Below the pieces are notes generated by a model, which saw only the letters and a program-made list of their open reading frames with translations, was not told the origin of the DNA and made no database searches. 64,000 nt of DNA from Hanleya hanleyi. Its lineage: Eukaryota > Mollusca > Polyplacophora > Lepidopleurida > Hanleyidae. The stretch is from positions 62,001 through 126,000 of the forward strand of contig JAVTVY010039164.1 of NCBI GenBank assembly GCA_036873755.1, read 5' to 3'. The translations under genes and the position numbers were made by a program. Of the stretch, positions 1 through 11,329 are shown in pieces. Position 1 is the first letter of the stretch. Every line of letters starts with the position of its first letter.

Positions 1-171
1 TTTATTCACATGAACATTATAATACTGGGAAAACCACACATCAGACATTAGTTGACGAACATGATCAACAGATAGACTACGATCTTTCCATATATGCATC
101 TTTTATGTAATAGTCAGCCAGCCAAACACACGAAATAGCACTTTCGATGGCATTTCTTTGTTAGAAGCTGG

Positions 172-244
172 CATGCTGATAGCAAAATACGAGCGTAGCG
201 TGCAAGATCTATGGCGTTACGTTTCGTAACTTGTGTCTAATTCA
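172..244 (+). mobile_element. Penelope-like element, 3' end fragment
   Basis: These 73 bases match the end of the Penelope-like reverse transcriptase at 10031-10100: the same reading ends in LWRYVS followed by the stop and the sequence aacttgtgtctaattc. Nothing upstream continues the RT reading frame, so this is only a terminal scrap. Seen directly by comparison within the window. Confidence 0.75.
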
Positions 245-1128
245 CATTAGGTTAATAAAAACCAGGTCATACATGTAGCCCCTGAAAAATAATACCATAG
301 AACGTTTTGACATATCGTTGATGGAGACAAGAACGTAAGGATTCCCAGTATCGGAGAGGGCTATACTCATTTAGCTACGGTGCCCATACTATAAGACGGT
401 ATGGCGTCTGCTTTCAAATGAAAATATCCCTCTGAAATATTTGGTTCATGTATTGGATTTCTGTAACAAATTTAAGATGATCTTTCGATCCGACCTGGGG
501 GGATACTAGATACTAGAAAATATCGGGGTGTTATCATATTTTTTTAATTCAGCAATTCACACTAAACACATCTCATTTTTAGAAATACTAATAAATAATG
601 TATAATAATCTAACAGATCGAATACGCGAGACCTCTCCTCTCTCAGGCCTTTTTCTGCAATTAAGGTCCGATATGTTTCGTAGGAGCCAGGTGTCCAGGT
701 GCATTTTGCAGGGGCACTTTTGCATGCTCTTGCTTTTCAGGCAGATCTGCTATGTAACAGTCACAGAGGCACCTGTGTTAACAGAGTATACAACAACCAC
801 GCCGACAGGCGCATGCCCGTTCGGTACTATAAGCTAACGATTATGAGCAGTTTTCTTTATTTATATAGTTACAGGTTACTGGAATTTGAGGATTAATTTA
901 ATGTAGAAATTAGTGTGCATTATGTAAACTTAGATTTGTTTTTTTACCGGCACGGTTGGATGCAGGAGGATTTTATGGTGATCCTTCTACACGGTAAATA
1001 AAGTATGCACTGAAAACGGAAATGCACATACATGTGACGTGGACTTGTGTGTAACTGCATTTATTGAGTGTCACTCCGGTTAAATGCTAGCTCCCCTAAA
1101 TAAGCCACTGTAATAGTAATATACATAC
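245..1128. other. No recognisable gene
   Basis: AT-rich sequence downstream of the transporter exon 1 (in its minus-strand sense this is the start of intron 1). Short open frames here (for example 598-837 and 699-896 on the plus strand) show no conserved domain, and I see no repeat shared with the rest of the window. Confidence 0.5.
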
Positions 1129-1270
1129 CTTCAGTTTGAGTGAAGTTTAATATATCCTTCAATGGAACAGCGTAGACGTTGAAATTATTGGTAATGCAAT
1201 CGAAACTGCAACACAGCAAACTTAACACAAACCCAGCTACTCTCATCGATTGCCGTAAACGCTTCGACAT
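1129..1270 (-). CDS. MFS transporter, exon 1 of a paralogue extending off the left edge
   Basis: The 47-codon reading starts MSKRLRQSMRVAG, runs through a hydrophobic segment (about residues 11-28, TM1) and ends VPLKDILNFTQTE, a pattern typical of the first helix and loop of nodulin-like/MCT-like major facilitator proteins. On the minus strand the exon ends ...CTGAAG followed by gtatgt, a good 5' splice site, leaving phase 1. The exon has exactly the same length (142 nt) and about three-quarters of the residues of the exon at 50750-50891, so the two are paralogous first exons. Its partner exons would lie to the left of position 1 and are not in the window. The substrate cannot be inferred. 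Confidence 0.65.
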
Positions 1271-2664
1271 TCTACTCTCCAGATATTCTGCACATTTACT
1301 ATATCGTCTGAAAGTCGAGCTTATCAGTCAACGAAATTCAGCGTACGGTTGAGTGCTGTTGCAATTGAACTGGAAACAAATTCACTAAGATCGTTCAGAG
1401 AAGTCAATACACATGCACAGGAAGTTTACAGGCACATGTATCTATTCAGTCTGAATCTGTCTGCCTGCATCAAATTATGAATATCGCGTAAACCATTAGT
1501 AAGAGTTTACAGCTGATTATTAACGGTATTACAGCAATGTACAGATTTGTATACTATGAATTGCGATAAGTGGTAATATGTGATACCGTTGTGTTGTATT
1601 TAGGGACAAGTGCCATCCTCTTCACCAAGCAATACAATCAGTCCAACACATGTAATATAAACAGTATTATGTGTTTTACAGTAATTATTTCGATAAACTG
1701 GCTGGAACAGTCACACTCTGGGTAAACCAAAATGGTAAATCAGGGGAATACCATCTAGACGTAACGCTATGAAAACTTCTTGCGAAGTGTTCGCCGATAT
1801 TCTACGAGATCCCAGAATAAGCCAGTCACGACCATTTCTACCTGTTCTAAAAATCAGAAGTACCACATATTAGTTTCACATAAGGTAGAATGAATGAAAC
1901 TCCGAAGATTTAAGTCAGTTTGATATATATACTCTATATTTCGGAACTTATTCTGCCATCATCAGGAAATACATCCGAATTCAACAAGGCATACATTTTG
2001 GTATATATAGGGCATAGTAGTATGAGCAGAAGTTCACATGAATAAGTTAACACAACATAAATACAGGTTTTAGCACCTGTAGACTTGTATTGAAAGAATC
2101 GGACCTCTTGGAATTCGTATGAAATCACACATTGTTGCAGCCGACATTAGTCTTGATGAGATTCTACCAAACAAAGTTCTGCCATTTCCCCCTCGACAGT
2201 AATGATTTCGTACATGTCCAGAGAATATTGCCTGAAAACACCAGAAGTTATACATGGAGAAGAAGAAAGCCCTGTAAGCAATCTAGATGCTAACTTGGTA
2301 ATGGCATTTTCAATATTACAATTCAGGCCTCTATAATACCTGGCTATAAGACCGATCATACATTTAAAACTGGGCTTTCGTCTGTTTTTATCTTTTCAGA
2401 GTACATTTTAGCATGAAATATATCTAAAACATGACACCTTGAACCAAAATGAATTGACTGTTTACGAAGTCACCATATCTGCTGTGATATTACATTGAAA
2501 AACATTTTGGTTGATGAAGAGGCGAAATAATCAAATTGCCTTCAACAAAAGCGAGAGTTGATACAAAGAAGACTGACTTAGAAGGGTAAGCATGGTGTAA
2601 CTTCATAACGATTGAAGAAATCGAGCTCGATAACTTAGAGAAACTAATCTGCAACCAGGAATAA
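1271..2664. other. No recognisable gene (upstream flank of exon 1)
   Basis: Lies 5' of the minus-strand exon 1, so it would hold its promoter, but I see no clear core promoter. Short ORFs on both strands (1934-2128, 2147-2359) lack recognisable motifs. Confidence 0.45.
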
Positions 2665-3216
2665 TATACGAATTGTCAGAGCATTTCCATCATAGCTGTC
2701 TAGATTTGTACCTGTATATAGCGAGATTCTGCTGGTGGACGTTCCGTCCCCGAGGCCCGCCCCCTGTACAGACAATCGGTCTTTGATATATGTTGGCATT
2801 TGTGGGAAATTGATGCTTGGTCGACATCGGGCTTTACAGACTAGTCTTTTGTGTTAAATGCTGTCATTTTCATCTGACGACGATACAGCTCACCAATTTC
2901 CAATGTACGAGTTGTCACAGCGACACAGCTCACCAATTACCAATATACGAGTTGTCAGAGCATTTCCATCATAGCTCTCTAGATTTGTATCTAATACCGT
3001 TTATGCCGGTGCTAGAGGCCGTGTGGTCATGTCATCCAAGTTGCCACATGAACAGGTACAATAAAAGCGTACCTGAGATACAACACATATCACGAATCGT
3101 TAAATTCTTGATATGTGCTTTAGAATAGATTAACCAGAAGACTATAATGTGAAGCCATGTGACTCTGTCAGTATGTCGGCACCTCTTCCCACTTCCCTTA
3201 TATGTGTTGTAATTTA
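2665..3216 (+). repeat. Penelope-terminus-related interspersed repeat, with an internal tandem duplication
   Basis: Reverse-complement homologue of 17716-18130 and 24321-24735. It ends with the ~65-bp motif (cacctcttcccacttccc ... atatgtgttgtaat) that also borders the Penelope element at 8819-8880 and 10330-10395. Internally a ~55-bp stretch (cagctcaccaatt ... gagttgtcagagcatttcc) occurs twice in a row. It also holds the ccggtgctag core found in the ~490-bp repeat family. Non-coding. Confidence 0.6.
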
Positions 3217-3589
3217 TAATATATATAACACAAGACAATTTTATGGATAACAACATTCAATTACTGTGGAACTGACACTCCTTTGGAGATATTTCCAACT
3301 CTTTGAAATTGTAGTTTAAAGGTTGCTTCTCATACAGATTTGCGACCCATCAACTCAAGGCTTTATTTAAATTGCACGGTGCATTTCTTAGTCCAGTTAA
3401 GATCTTTACAAGCGCTATATTTTATAATAAATAAAGAACAAAGAGAGAGCGAATGAAGGTATAAAAAGAAGCAAGAATCGAGTAGAGGATATCGTCTATG
3501 TACCAATCCGTCGGTCTGTTTTGATCAGGTTATACTGGTAAACATGTGTTAAGTTCATTGCACTTGTTATCGCGTGTGTGTTTCCTTTG
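3217..3589. other. No recognisable gene
   Basis: AT-rich spacer between two repeats; no ORF or repeat recognised. Confidence 0.4.
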
Positions 3590-4810
3590 ACTTTGTACCT
3601 CTTCATAGGCACAAAACCGTCCAGAAAAAAAACTGGCAGAAGCATGGGCGTCGTCAGAATTTCTCGACAGGGGGTCGCTTCCCATTCTTACTTATTAGAG
3701 AGCCCAATACTGTGATGTCCAACATATGAAACGTACAGTTAGGCGTTGGAAGGGAATCTTCCACACGCAACGATCACCCTAACGACGCATATGCGAAATT
3801 GGCGTGTTCTTCCAGAAACCTGTGCCTTTAGCAGTGCTTGCAGTATGTATCGAGGTACAGGATGGCAGGCTACGTCCTACATAGCGTGAAAGTCAAAGGG
3901 TCATATTCGGTATTGAGCAACCATCAGTTCGGTGACATCTATCGTGTCTGGTCTTGTGTAGGGTTGAGTTTTCTGTTTCGGAACGTTCACTTTCTGTGGG
4001 CGTTGTGACTCACGGCGCTGTTTTTTGCTTATTATCGTAATCCGTCTGCTGTTTAAGGTCTGACACATCTGTGGTCTTAAATGGGTTGTGTCTGTATCAC
4101 AAAGAAATAGAAGAGATTGCAGAGTTTACTTGGTTTTTTGGGTTATTTTTTTTAATACTTCGAGATATTCTCATCCGACAGACAGGCACCCTCGTGTACC
4201 CAGTAACATTTGATAAATAGCAATCAATAATTAAGTAAATGAATAGATAGATTAACAAGTAACTAAATATTTAGACAAATCTAATAATAGGTGAATAGAT
4301 AAATAAATAGATCGTCATTTTGGGTCAACGGATACTTAGGCGATTCCACATTGCTTGATGCCCTTAAAGCATTTGTAGAACCATGGGATAGACGACCCTC
4401 AGTACTAACACCGCTATCACCATTTCCTGTATTTTATGCGGAATGGCGGTTTGGCCGTGCTACTGCTGCAATGCATTTATTCAAATTTGGCCGTCGGTTT
4501 CCTCAGGACAGTGGAATTACAACACATATAAGGGAAGTGAGAAGAGGTGCCGACATACTGGCAGAGCCACATGACTTCACAGTATAGTCTTCCGGTTAAA
4601 CTATTCTAAAGCACATACCAAACGATTCTTAATATGTGTTGTATCACACAGCCCTCAATATCAAGGTATCTTCGTTGTGGCCACGCCTAATTTATTTCTA
4701 AATGTGGCATTGACATAGTTTATTTTGGCCATAATGTGTTGTAGGGCTATGGTGCAAACGATCCTCATTATCGAGGTATATCCGCTGCTACCATACCCTT
4801 TATTGTATCA
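3590..4810 (-). repeat. ~1.1-kb interspersed repeat, inverted relative to 39215-40270
   Basis: Blocks at 3600-3660 (gtccagaaaaaaaactgg), 3840-3910 (cgtgaaagtcaaaggg), 4215-4300 (AT-rich taagtaaatgaatagatag) and 4660-4800 (ccctcaatatcaaggta) occur in reverse-complement order at 39215-40270. The element is old (many mismatches) and shows no coding potential of its own. It is interrupted around 4340-4655 by sequence related to the Penelope 5' region. I cannot assign it to a superfamily. Confidence 0.6.
4510..4655 (+). mobile_element. Penelope 5'-proximal fragment
   Basis: The plus-strand reading contains ITTHIREVRRGADILAEPHD, nearly the same as the reading that leads into the RT at 8820-8880. 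It then runs into tatagtcttccggttaa as in the Penelope-terminus repeat at 17716. The longer open frame (from 4351) has no recognisable RT motif, so this is a terminal fragment rather than a gene. Confidence 0.55.
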
Positions 4811-4959
4811 AAAGAATGATTAGGCCCCTACTGTAAGAGCAATCATATCGTGTCATATACTCCGAGTCACGTAAGTAGTTGACTATATTGTCGTAGATAA
4901 TAGTTCCACGATCATCCGGGGGAGGGGGGAGGGTAAGCATATTTACCAAGTTGAATTTA

Positions 4960-5645
4960 AGGTTGTCGTGTGGATGCTTCATAGTCTCCACATAAAACGC
5001 AGCAATAAAAGCGCGGCTGAGATACCAAGACTGAGATACCAGACGGTCGAATGTGTGGAGTTTTCCTGTGGAGTCATATGGTTGCCTTCAATTTTTCCAG
5101 CACTTGCATATCGCTCCATTTTATTGTTTGTATATGGTAGGAATTGGTGGACTGTTAATCTCGGAGGCCCGCCCTGTGTAAATGTCATTCGACAAATATA
5201 TGTAGGTTTATTGTTTTGGTGATTAACTTAAGTCGAACGAAGTCGAGAATTACAGGTTAGTTTGGGTATTCTTGCGTTTACCAGGTTTACACCATGTTCA
5301 CTCCATCAGACGCTGTCGATGCTAATCGAATATCATGAGTCATATTTTTTCAGCTGATTTGTCATAACATCTCCCGAGCTAGCGTGTGTATTCCTCTTAA
5401 GCCGGTGCTAGGGACCGTGTGGATACTTCAAATTCTCCAAATGATCAGCAGCAATAAACGCGCGGCTGAAATACTACGGCTACGTCCGAGAATCCACCGT
5501 AATCTCGGTTCTGAATGTGAGATGCAGAGGGAAGCTTTCCTGATGAGTCATATGGTTGCCATTTAGTCGCCAGGCGTCAATTTTCCCCACCTCTGGTATT
5601 TGTCGTTCATTTTTTTCACTATCTGGCGGTCGCTTAGTTCATTAT
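4960..5645 (+). repeat. ~490-bp repeat family, about 1.4 units
   Basis: Landmarks of the family appear in order twice: the core ccggtgctaggg / gcggctgagatac, the gagtcatatggttgc block, the tggtggactgtta block, and acaaatatatgtaggtttat. The same unit is tandemly repeated at 11330-12690. Non-coding; ORFs here are shadows of the repeat. Confidence 0.7.
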
Positions 5646-5689
5646 TTTTTAATAATTGATAGGATATTACATCATCGTCCTGAAATATT

Positions 5690-6027
5690 TGTCTCTAATA
5701 CCGCTCAAGCCGGTGTTAGGGTCCGTGCGGTTAGCACCAAATTCAAAAAGACAATCATAGTATACATAAACATAGGCTTGTTTCCTGCAAGAGAGAAGCG
5801 GTCAACAGTTTTCAATGATGCCGGCAAGACATCATGATGTTCCAAAAATATCAAATCCGTATCGCTGATCAGTATTCTTAATCCATAATTCGTTGTAAAA
5901 TCGTCATCTAAAGAATGATGTATCACAGCCACGCTTTGATTGTGACTGTTCATATGAGTATCATGAGGATCTTGAAGTACATGGGTTCATACGGCCCCTA
6001 GCCCCGGGTTAAGCGGAATTAGACACA
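5690..6027 (-). mobile_element. Penelope-like element 3' UTR
   Basis: Directly follows (on the minus strand) the RT stop at 6030. It matches the sequence after the stop of the other copy at 10088-10290: ccgcttaacccggggctagg, then the block with caatcaaagcgtgactga and ggatttgatatttttggaac. It runs on to ctctcttgcaggaaac. The same UTR is found without RT at 20555, 27173, 33288 and 44770, so it defines the 3' end of the family. Confidence 0.65.
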
Positions 6028-6029
6028 AG

Positions 6030-6440
6030 TTACGAAACGTAGCGCCATAGATCTTGCACGCTACGTTCGTATTTTTTTATCAGCATGCGATATGTATCGC
6101 CAAATTTGAGAAACTTTGAGTGGAGGCGTTTGGTGGAATAGCCCTGTTTTATAAGTTTCTGTAACAATGTTTTGTGACGTTGATTAAAATCGTCACATTT
6201 AACACAGGATCTAGCAAATGCTACTAAGCGAGATATGTATACGCCGTATGCAGGTCCCACTGGAATATTACTAGCCAGAAAGGGATAGTTTACGATGTCG
6301 AAATTGTAATCGTCTCTTTTGTCATAAAGTCGACGAGAGAGAATGCCCGCTTCATTTTTATAGAGATATAGATCTAAATATGATGTTCCCGTAGGGCTGT
6401 CTGTAGTTTCCTTCAAATCCAGTGAAGGTGGATATAAAAC
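6030..6440 (-). pseudogene. Penelope-like reverse transcriptase, C-terminal fragment
   Basis: The reading is open over about 128 codons, from LKETTDSPTGTSYLDLYLYK through LYDKRDDYNFDIVNYPF and AYGVYISRLVAFARSC to the terminal LWRYVS. These are the palm-to-thumb and C-terminal blocks of Penelope-like RTs. The catalytic YIDD box and everything upstream are absent: just beyond 6440 the sequence changes to the unrelated Myb-like remnant, so the copy is 5'-truncated, as is usual for retroelements. It is close to the copy at 9770-10087 and, unlike it, has no frameshift at the LSRRLYD position. No GIY-YIG endonuclease follows. Confidence 0.75.
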
Positions 6441-6464
6441 GCACCTCTAGATGAATAAGTTGAG

Positions 6465-6780
6465 TTTCGACCGCAGTAAAGTCCAGATAATCGCCAAATT
6501 GAAGAAATATTACAAGGCAGTAGTGGACAACAGCTGATAAACTCATCGGGGAGGACAACGTTCGTCTTTTGTGATCGTGTGGATGAGATTCTTGGGCATA
6601 AACCATCGTCCAGTCCACCGCTTGGTGGCATATCCGATAGTGCAGGCGGTGACGACGACGTGGACGATAATGATGAGAACGAAGACAACGGAAGTTTTGA
6701 TGCTTGTACACAATATTTTTTGGAGATAAATAAAATATACAGATGGAAAACAATAAACCTTGTTAACTTATACCTTTGTT
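6465..6780 (+). pseudogene. Myb/SANT-like domain protein remnant (Harbinger-type accessory protein?)
   Basis: On the plus strand, SFDRSKVQIIAKLKKYYKAV in one frame is followed, after stops and a frame change near 6535, by TTFVFCDRVDEILGHKPSSS and an acidic stretch (DDDVDDNDENED). The order of a lysine-rich helix, 'YY-K-x-V-D', 'DEILGHKP' and an acidic tail is what I know from Myb/SANT-like DNA-binding proteins encoded by or captured from Harbinger transposons. Only the C-terminal half is visible, with frame disruption, so it is a broken remnant. The family assignment is by memory of the pattern and is moderate at best. Confidence 0.4.
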
Positions 6781-6789
6781 TCTACTAAT

Positions 6790-8410
6790 ACCACTTAGAC
6801 TATAACTAGGCCCGTTCTGATTAGAATTCCGGCCCCAAAACTATACGTTCGTTTTTCCATCTTGTGGGTGCATATTATCGTAAACTATATAGTGCACCGC
6901 ATTCTAATCGCTAATGTTTAACATAACAAACAGTAGTCGCTTTATTTATTTTGTGATTAACTCAACATTCCAAAATCACGAGAAATACAATTATGTATAT
7001 CGCATAAAAGAATACGCGGACGTGTAAAGGACTCGAACACGATGGAAGCATATTTTCATCTGCATCTGTTATCAATCAGCTTTTCCGATTCTGTAGCCTA
7101 TCCTACTTTGGTCATCGAAGTCCGCATTGCAATCTATAAATTCCCGTTTCTATCAGTTTTAGTTACGCGATGTTCTTAAAGCGCGCATAGCAGACGAAAT
7201 TAAACTGTTTGTTATTTTATTGTTTCTTCTTCTTACTTTTCTCGTTTTCTGTCGTTCATCAAGGAGCAGGACATGAAGCTTAGAGCATCGGATTTTGACC
7301 CAAGATTGAAAGTTGAACGAGTGAGTGAGTGAATAGGGTTTAACGTCGCTTTCAACATTGAACGATATTATATACTGACTATATATATATGGTTCAGGCA
7401 TGTCAGGGGGGGGGGAGAAATTTGTAACTGGCTCCTACAACATGTGGGATTATCAAACAAGCCTTACCACACCTCCACCCACCGATCCCCACCCCCTCCT
7501 TCTCCTCCCTCCCCCGGCCTGTTTTGAAAAATTCCATAATTTTCCATATTATTGCCCATTATGCATGGAAATGACCATCATCTACTCTATTCACAGAATA
7601 TATATTGTGTAAGTATGAATTATAATACCTTGTGCCATACCCTGACGAGATGATGATAAATCAGTAATTAGTTTTAATGAGGTACATGGTATTTTAAACC
7701 CTGGAATAAATTATCAAACGGCCATTATGAAAACTATGAAGAAAGAAATCAAAATCACAGATCAGGGTCAAGGATTCTTGAGATATCCCATGATCAGTTT
7801 TACAAGCGGAACCGGGACACCATACCCGGCACATTTAATTAAGTTAAATAATGGAGGGCAAAGTGATTTCTCGGGATACATGCAGGCCTTATTATGCTGT
7901 AGTAATCCGGTGTAATCCTTGAAATTTTAGTGGGGTTTCTTCATGCAAGGGAATTCTGACGTTATTTTATACCGAGCTCGGAGATTAGCTTAAGAATTAA
8001 GAGAAATATGTGCGGTAGCATAAAATATTTCAGGAACATATTGAATGAGTATTTATGGGATAAGTTGACTACAACGCGTATATCCTGAAACCCACTTTGT
8101 TTCTATAGTAAATATTCTAAAATATTCTAAAACGTTCTAAAATATATCAGTTTCAGTTTTGTTTCAGCATATTTATTTCACCAACTTGTGTTTCATATTT
8201 ACTAGACAGGTGTGTATTAATTTAAAAAAGTATTGAAATTACAATGATTAAAACATACACGGAAAAATGCAAATGGCCGGAAGTAAACTCCATAGGGTTT
8301 GTTATATCCCTGTGATGTCAAAAGGATTTGCATAAGAGACATAATGGTTAGTGAAAACATAAGAAAGAATAAATATGAAGATATTTTCCGTCATGTAGAA
8401 AGTGAACATA
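6790..8410. other. No recognisable gene; small SINE-signature scrap at about 7318-7370
   Basis: A gtgagtgagtgaatagggtttaacgtcg segment at 7320-7350 resembles the tail of the 5S-derived SINE at 61560. A short G-run (7405-7414) and a C-rich tract (about 7470-7520) follow. The open frame at 7727-7915 (62 codons) matches nothing I recognise. Confidence 0.4.
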
Positions 8411-8413
8411 TAT

Positions 8414-8630
8414 CAGCGTTTTCGTTATTTTGGGGTTACACTATCTTAGTATAGCACAGATTATATTGCCTGAAAATTGGTCGAGCACCATGCGGGATTC
8501 GAACCGGTGACCACATAAGACATATAGTGCTGGCGGTTTGGTACCGTACTCTGGTGGTCACCGGTTCGAATCCCGCATTAGAATCTGTGCTAAACTAAGA
8601 GAGTGTAACGCCGAAATAAAGAAAACACTG
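8414..8630. repeat. Palindromic element with facing tRNA-type B boxes
   Basis: The left arm (8414-8514) and right arm (8554-8630) are reverse complements around a 39-nt spacer: gattcgaaccggtgaccac faces gtggtcaccggttcgaatc. The left arm has a ~25-bp insertion (about 8465-8490) absent from the right. Each arm holds GGTTCGAATCC, a perfect match to the RNA polymerase III B box / tRNA T-loop. The arms continue beyond the B box through ttagtatagcacagat and ggggttacact. This looks like a fold-back of a tRNA-derived SINE-like sequence rather than a tRNA gene, because no full cloverleaf can be drawn. Confidence 0.7.
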
Positions 8631-8817
8631 AAAAGAATAATTATATCTAACTGACAATTTCACTAGTGGAAATGTATAACTAGAACACACGTACATAGTC
8701 CAAACAAAGAAAACAGTCAAAACAATCCTGAACAGAATAAAGCACGAGACAAATCTCGAGACAAGAAAAATGCATAATTAGATCTTATGGTCGCAATAAA
8801 AATAAATAAGCTATGAA

Positions 8818-10087
8818 TTACAACACATATAAGGGAAGTGGGAAGAGGTGCCGACATACTGGCAGAGCCACATGACTTCAGACTTCAAACTGCATTTACT
8901 CTGGAAGATTTATTTAACAATCACAAAACGTTTCTCAAGGAAAGAGGTATTTGTCTTCCAACCAAACATAACGATATACCAAAAGTATACTCGACTCCCA
9001 ATATGCATAAATCACCATACAAAGCTAGATTCATAGCTGGTTCTAGAAGGTGCACCACCAAGCTTCTTTCAACCCTGTTGACGAGGGCCCTTCAGGAGGT
9101 AAAAGCATTTTGGGAAAGGTATTGCGCCACTATTTCAGAAAAACTCTGGCGTTGAATGTATGTGGATATTAAAAAATTCAAAATGTCTTACGGAAGAACT
9201 TGATGCTAAAGGTCACATACCGTATAGACATGTATCCACATGGGATTTCTCGACTCTCTATACCACAATCCCTCATCAGGACCTTATTGACCGTCTAAGT
9301 TCATTAATAGTATCTGTGTTCAAGAAAACTGATCGTAGATATATTAATGTCGGAAACCATAAAGCATTCTTTAGCTCTACTACATACAAGAGATATCATT
9401 CATGGGGTGTTTATTTGTTTATAGAGTTGCTTGAATTTCTCATTAAAAATATCTATGTGAAATTTGGCAACACAATATATCAACAGCATATAGGTATTCC
9501 AATGGGTACTAATTGTGCACCCCTATTGGCTGACCTATATTTGTTCTCTTATGAATATGACTATATGCAGGCGCTTTCAAAAACCGATCCATTCAAAGCC
9601 CGTTCCTTCTCATTCACCAAACGCTATATAGACGATCTTCTCGCTGTGGATAATGGCTATATAGATGACGCAGTGAAGGATATATATCCACCTTCACTGG
9701 ATTTGAAGGAAACTACAGATAACCCTACAGGCACAGCGTATTTAGACCTATATCTCTACAAAAATGAAGCGGGCCTTCTCTCGTCGACTGTATGACAAAA
9801 GAGATGATTACAATTTCGACATCGTAAATTATCCCTTTCTGGACAGTAATATTCCAGTGGGACCTGCATATGGCGTATACATATCACGCCTAGTAGCATT
9901 TGCTAGATCCTGTGTTAAATGTGACGATTTTAATCAACGCCACAAAACATTGTTGCAGAAACTTATAAAACAGGGCTACACCACCAAGCGCCTCCACTCA
10001 AAGTTTCTCAAATTTGGCGATACATATCGCATGCTGATAGCAAAATACGAGCGTATCGTGCAAGATCTATGGCGCTACGTTTCGTAA
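8818..10087 (+). pseudogene. Penelope-like element reverse transcriptase, two frameshifts
   Basis: Three overlapping frames carry consecutive RT blocks. 8838-9155 has STPNMHKSPYKARFIAGSRR and an EVKAFWERYC motif (N-terminal palm). 9160-9795 has STWDFSTLYTTIPHQDL (motif A, catalytic D), GIPMGTNCAPLLADLYLFSY (motif B) and KRYIDDLLAV (motif C, YIDD). 9764-10087 has the thumb and C-terminus ending LWRYVS. The first break, near 9140, is an excess of about two bases. The second, near 9782, is a missing CT dinucleotide compared with the copy at 6030-6440. These motifs are typical of Penelope-like RTs, distinct from LINE and LTR RTs. No GIY-YIG nuclease is visible at either end. The first ~60 bp is shared with the inverted copy at 10330-10395. 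The catalytic residues are intact, but the gene as it stands cannot make a full protein. Confidence 0.8.
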
Positions 10088-10395
10088 CTTGTGTCTAATT
10101 CCGCTTAACCCGGGGCTAGGGGCCGTATGAATCCATGTACTTCAAGATCCTCATGGTACTCATATGAACAGGCACAATCAAAGCGTGACTGAGATACATC
10201 ATTCTTTAGATGACGACTTTACAACGAATATTATGGCTTAAGAATACTGATCAGCGATACGGATTTGATATTTTTGGAACATCATGATATGGTATGTGCT
10301 TTAGAATAGGTTAACCAAACGACTATACTGTGAAGCCATGTGACTCTGTCAGTATGTCGGCACCTCTTCCCACTTCCCTTATATGTGTTGTAATT
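10088..10395 (+). mobile_element. Penelope-like 3' UTR plus inverted terminal motif
   Basis: 10088-10290 is the 3' UTR shared with 5690-6027. At 10293 it switches to atggtatgtgctttagaata and ends with 10330-10395, the reverse complement of the element's own beginning (8819-8880: acacatataagggaagtggg). The RT copy is therefore bracketed by inverted ~60-bp motifs. Confidence 0.65.
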
Positions 10396-11329
10396 GGTAG
10401 TATACACTTTCTTGATTCACTGCATCTGTAGCAGACACTTTCGTCGCCGACACCTTTGGATTTACAGTCGTGTGACCTGGAGGTCTGTTGCTAACCTCTC
10501 CGTTGATTTAGGTTTCAGTTCTACTGAGGGAGTGCGTATCCTAACTGAAGATGATATTAGATAGATAGGAATGACATAAAGTTAATTGTAGACGAGTTGG
10601 ATCCAGAAAGCATTCTTATCTCAAGCTTGTAGTTGTTCTCAACCCTTTATATTTAGGTTCATCCTAAGTCTTTAGTCTTTAGAACAAGAAAACTTCCCGT
10701 TGTATGGGCTTGTCTGCGAGGAAATTGTATGCGGCTGATTATCGCAGTTGAAATTCGAAATGTGACGATGTGCTTAGTTGCAGAGAAAAATCAGTTAGGC
10801 TTGACTAAAGTCCAAGAATGCATTATAAAGTTGGAGGAAAAGGGAGTTGTTCTTTAAATTTGACTGGACACTGATTCAGAAAAACTAGATGTTGGCGCTG
10901 TATTTCAGTAAATAATCCATGAACGTATGCTTCATTGAAGTATAATGCCCCATACAGAGAAAAGTCGGCTGCCTTTCTCGTTGTCCTAAATCGAATATAT
11001 ATTTTCTGAAAGGTATGGATTCCCACAATTACACTTGATTACAAATGCTACATTTGGGGCTGAAACGTTTTGATTTTAATCATTAGTGAACATCTTATAC
11101 GTCGCTAATAACTTCTACATTTTTATTAACTGTTTTGAAACTCGACAAACTTAATTTGTACCAGCGAAAATGATGTCACTTTGGTGGCTTTTTTACATTT
11201 TCTGGTAGGGCTTGACCCAAGGGTATAGTTTGGTGAGTTTCAGCCGTCTAGCTTATGGGGTAAGAAATATATTCAGGGGAGCCGAAAAAGTCCAGGTCAG
11301 ATAGGATTAAAATGTGTCATGTCCTTCTC
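10396..11329. other. No recognisable gene
   Basis: AT-rich; the only frame of note (10823-11026, minus) has no recognisable motif. No repeat shared with the rest of the window was seen. Confidence 0.45.

Noticed and set aside
8491..8577. tRNA gene
   Set aside because: Only the T-arm/B-box portion is convincing. No acceptor or anticodon stem can be paired, and the sequence is part of a palindrome.
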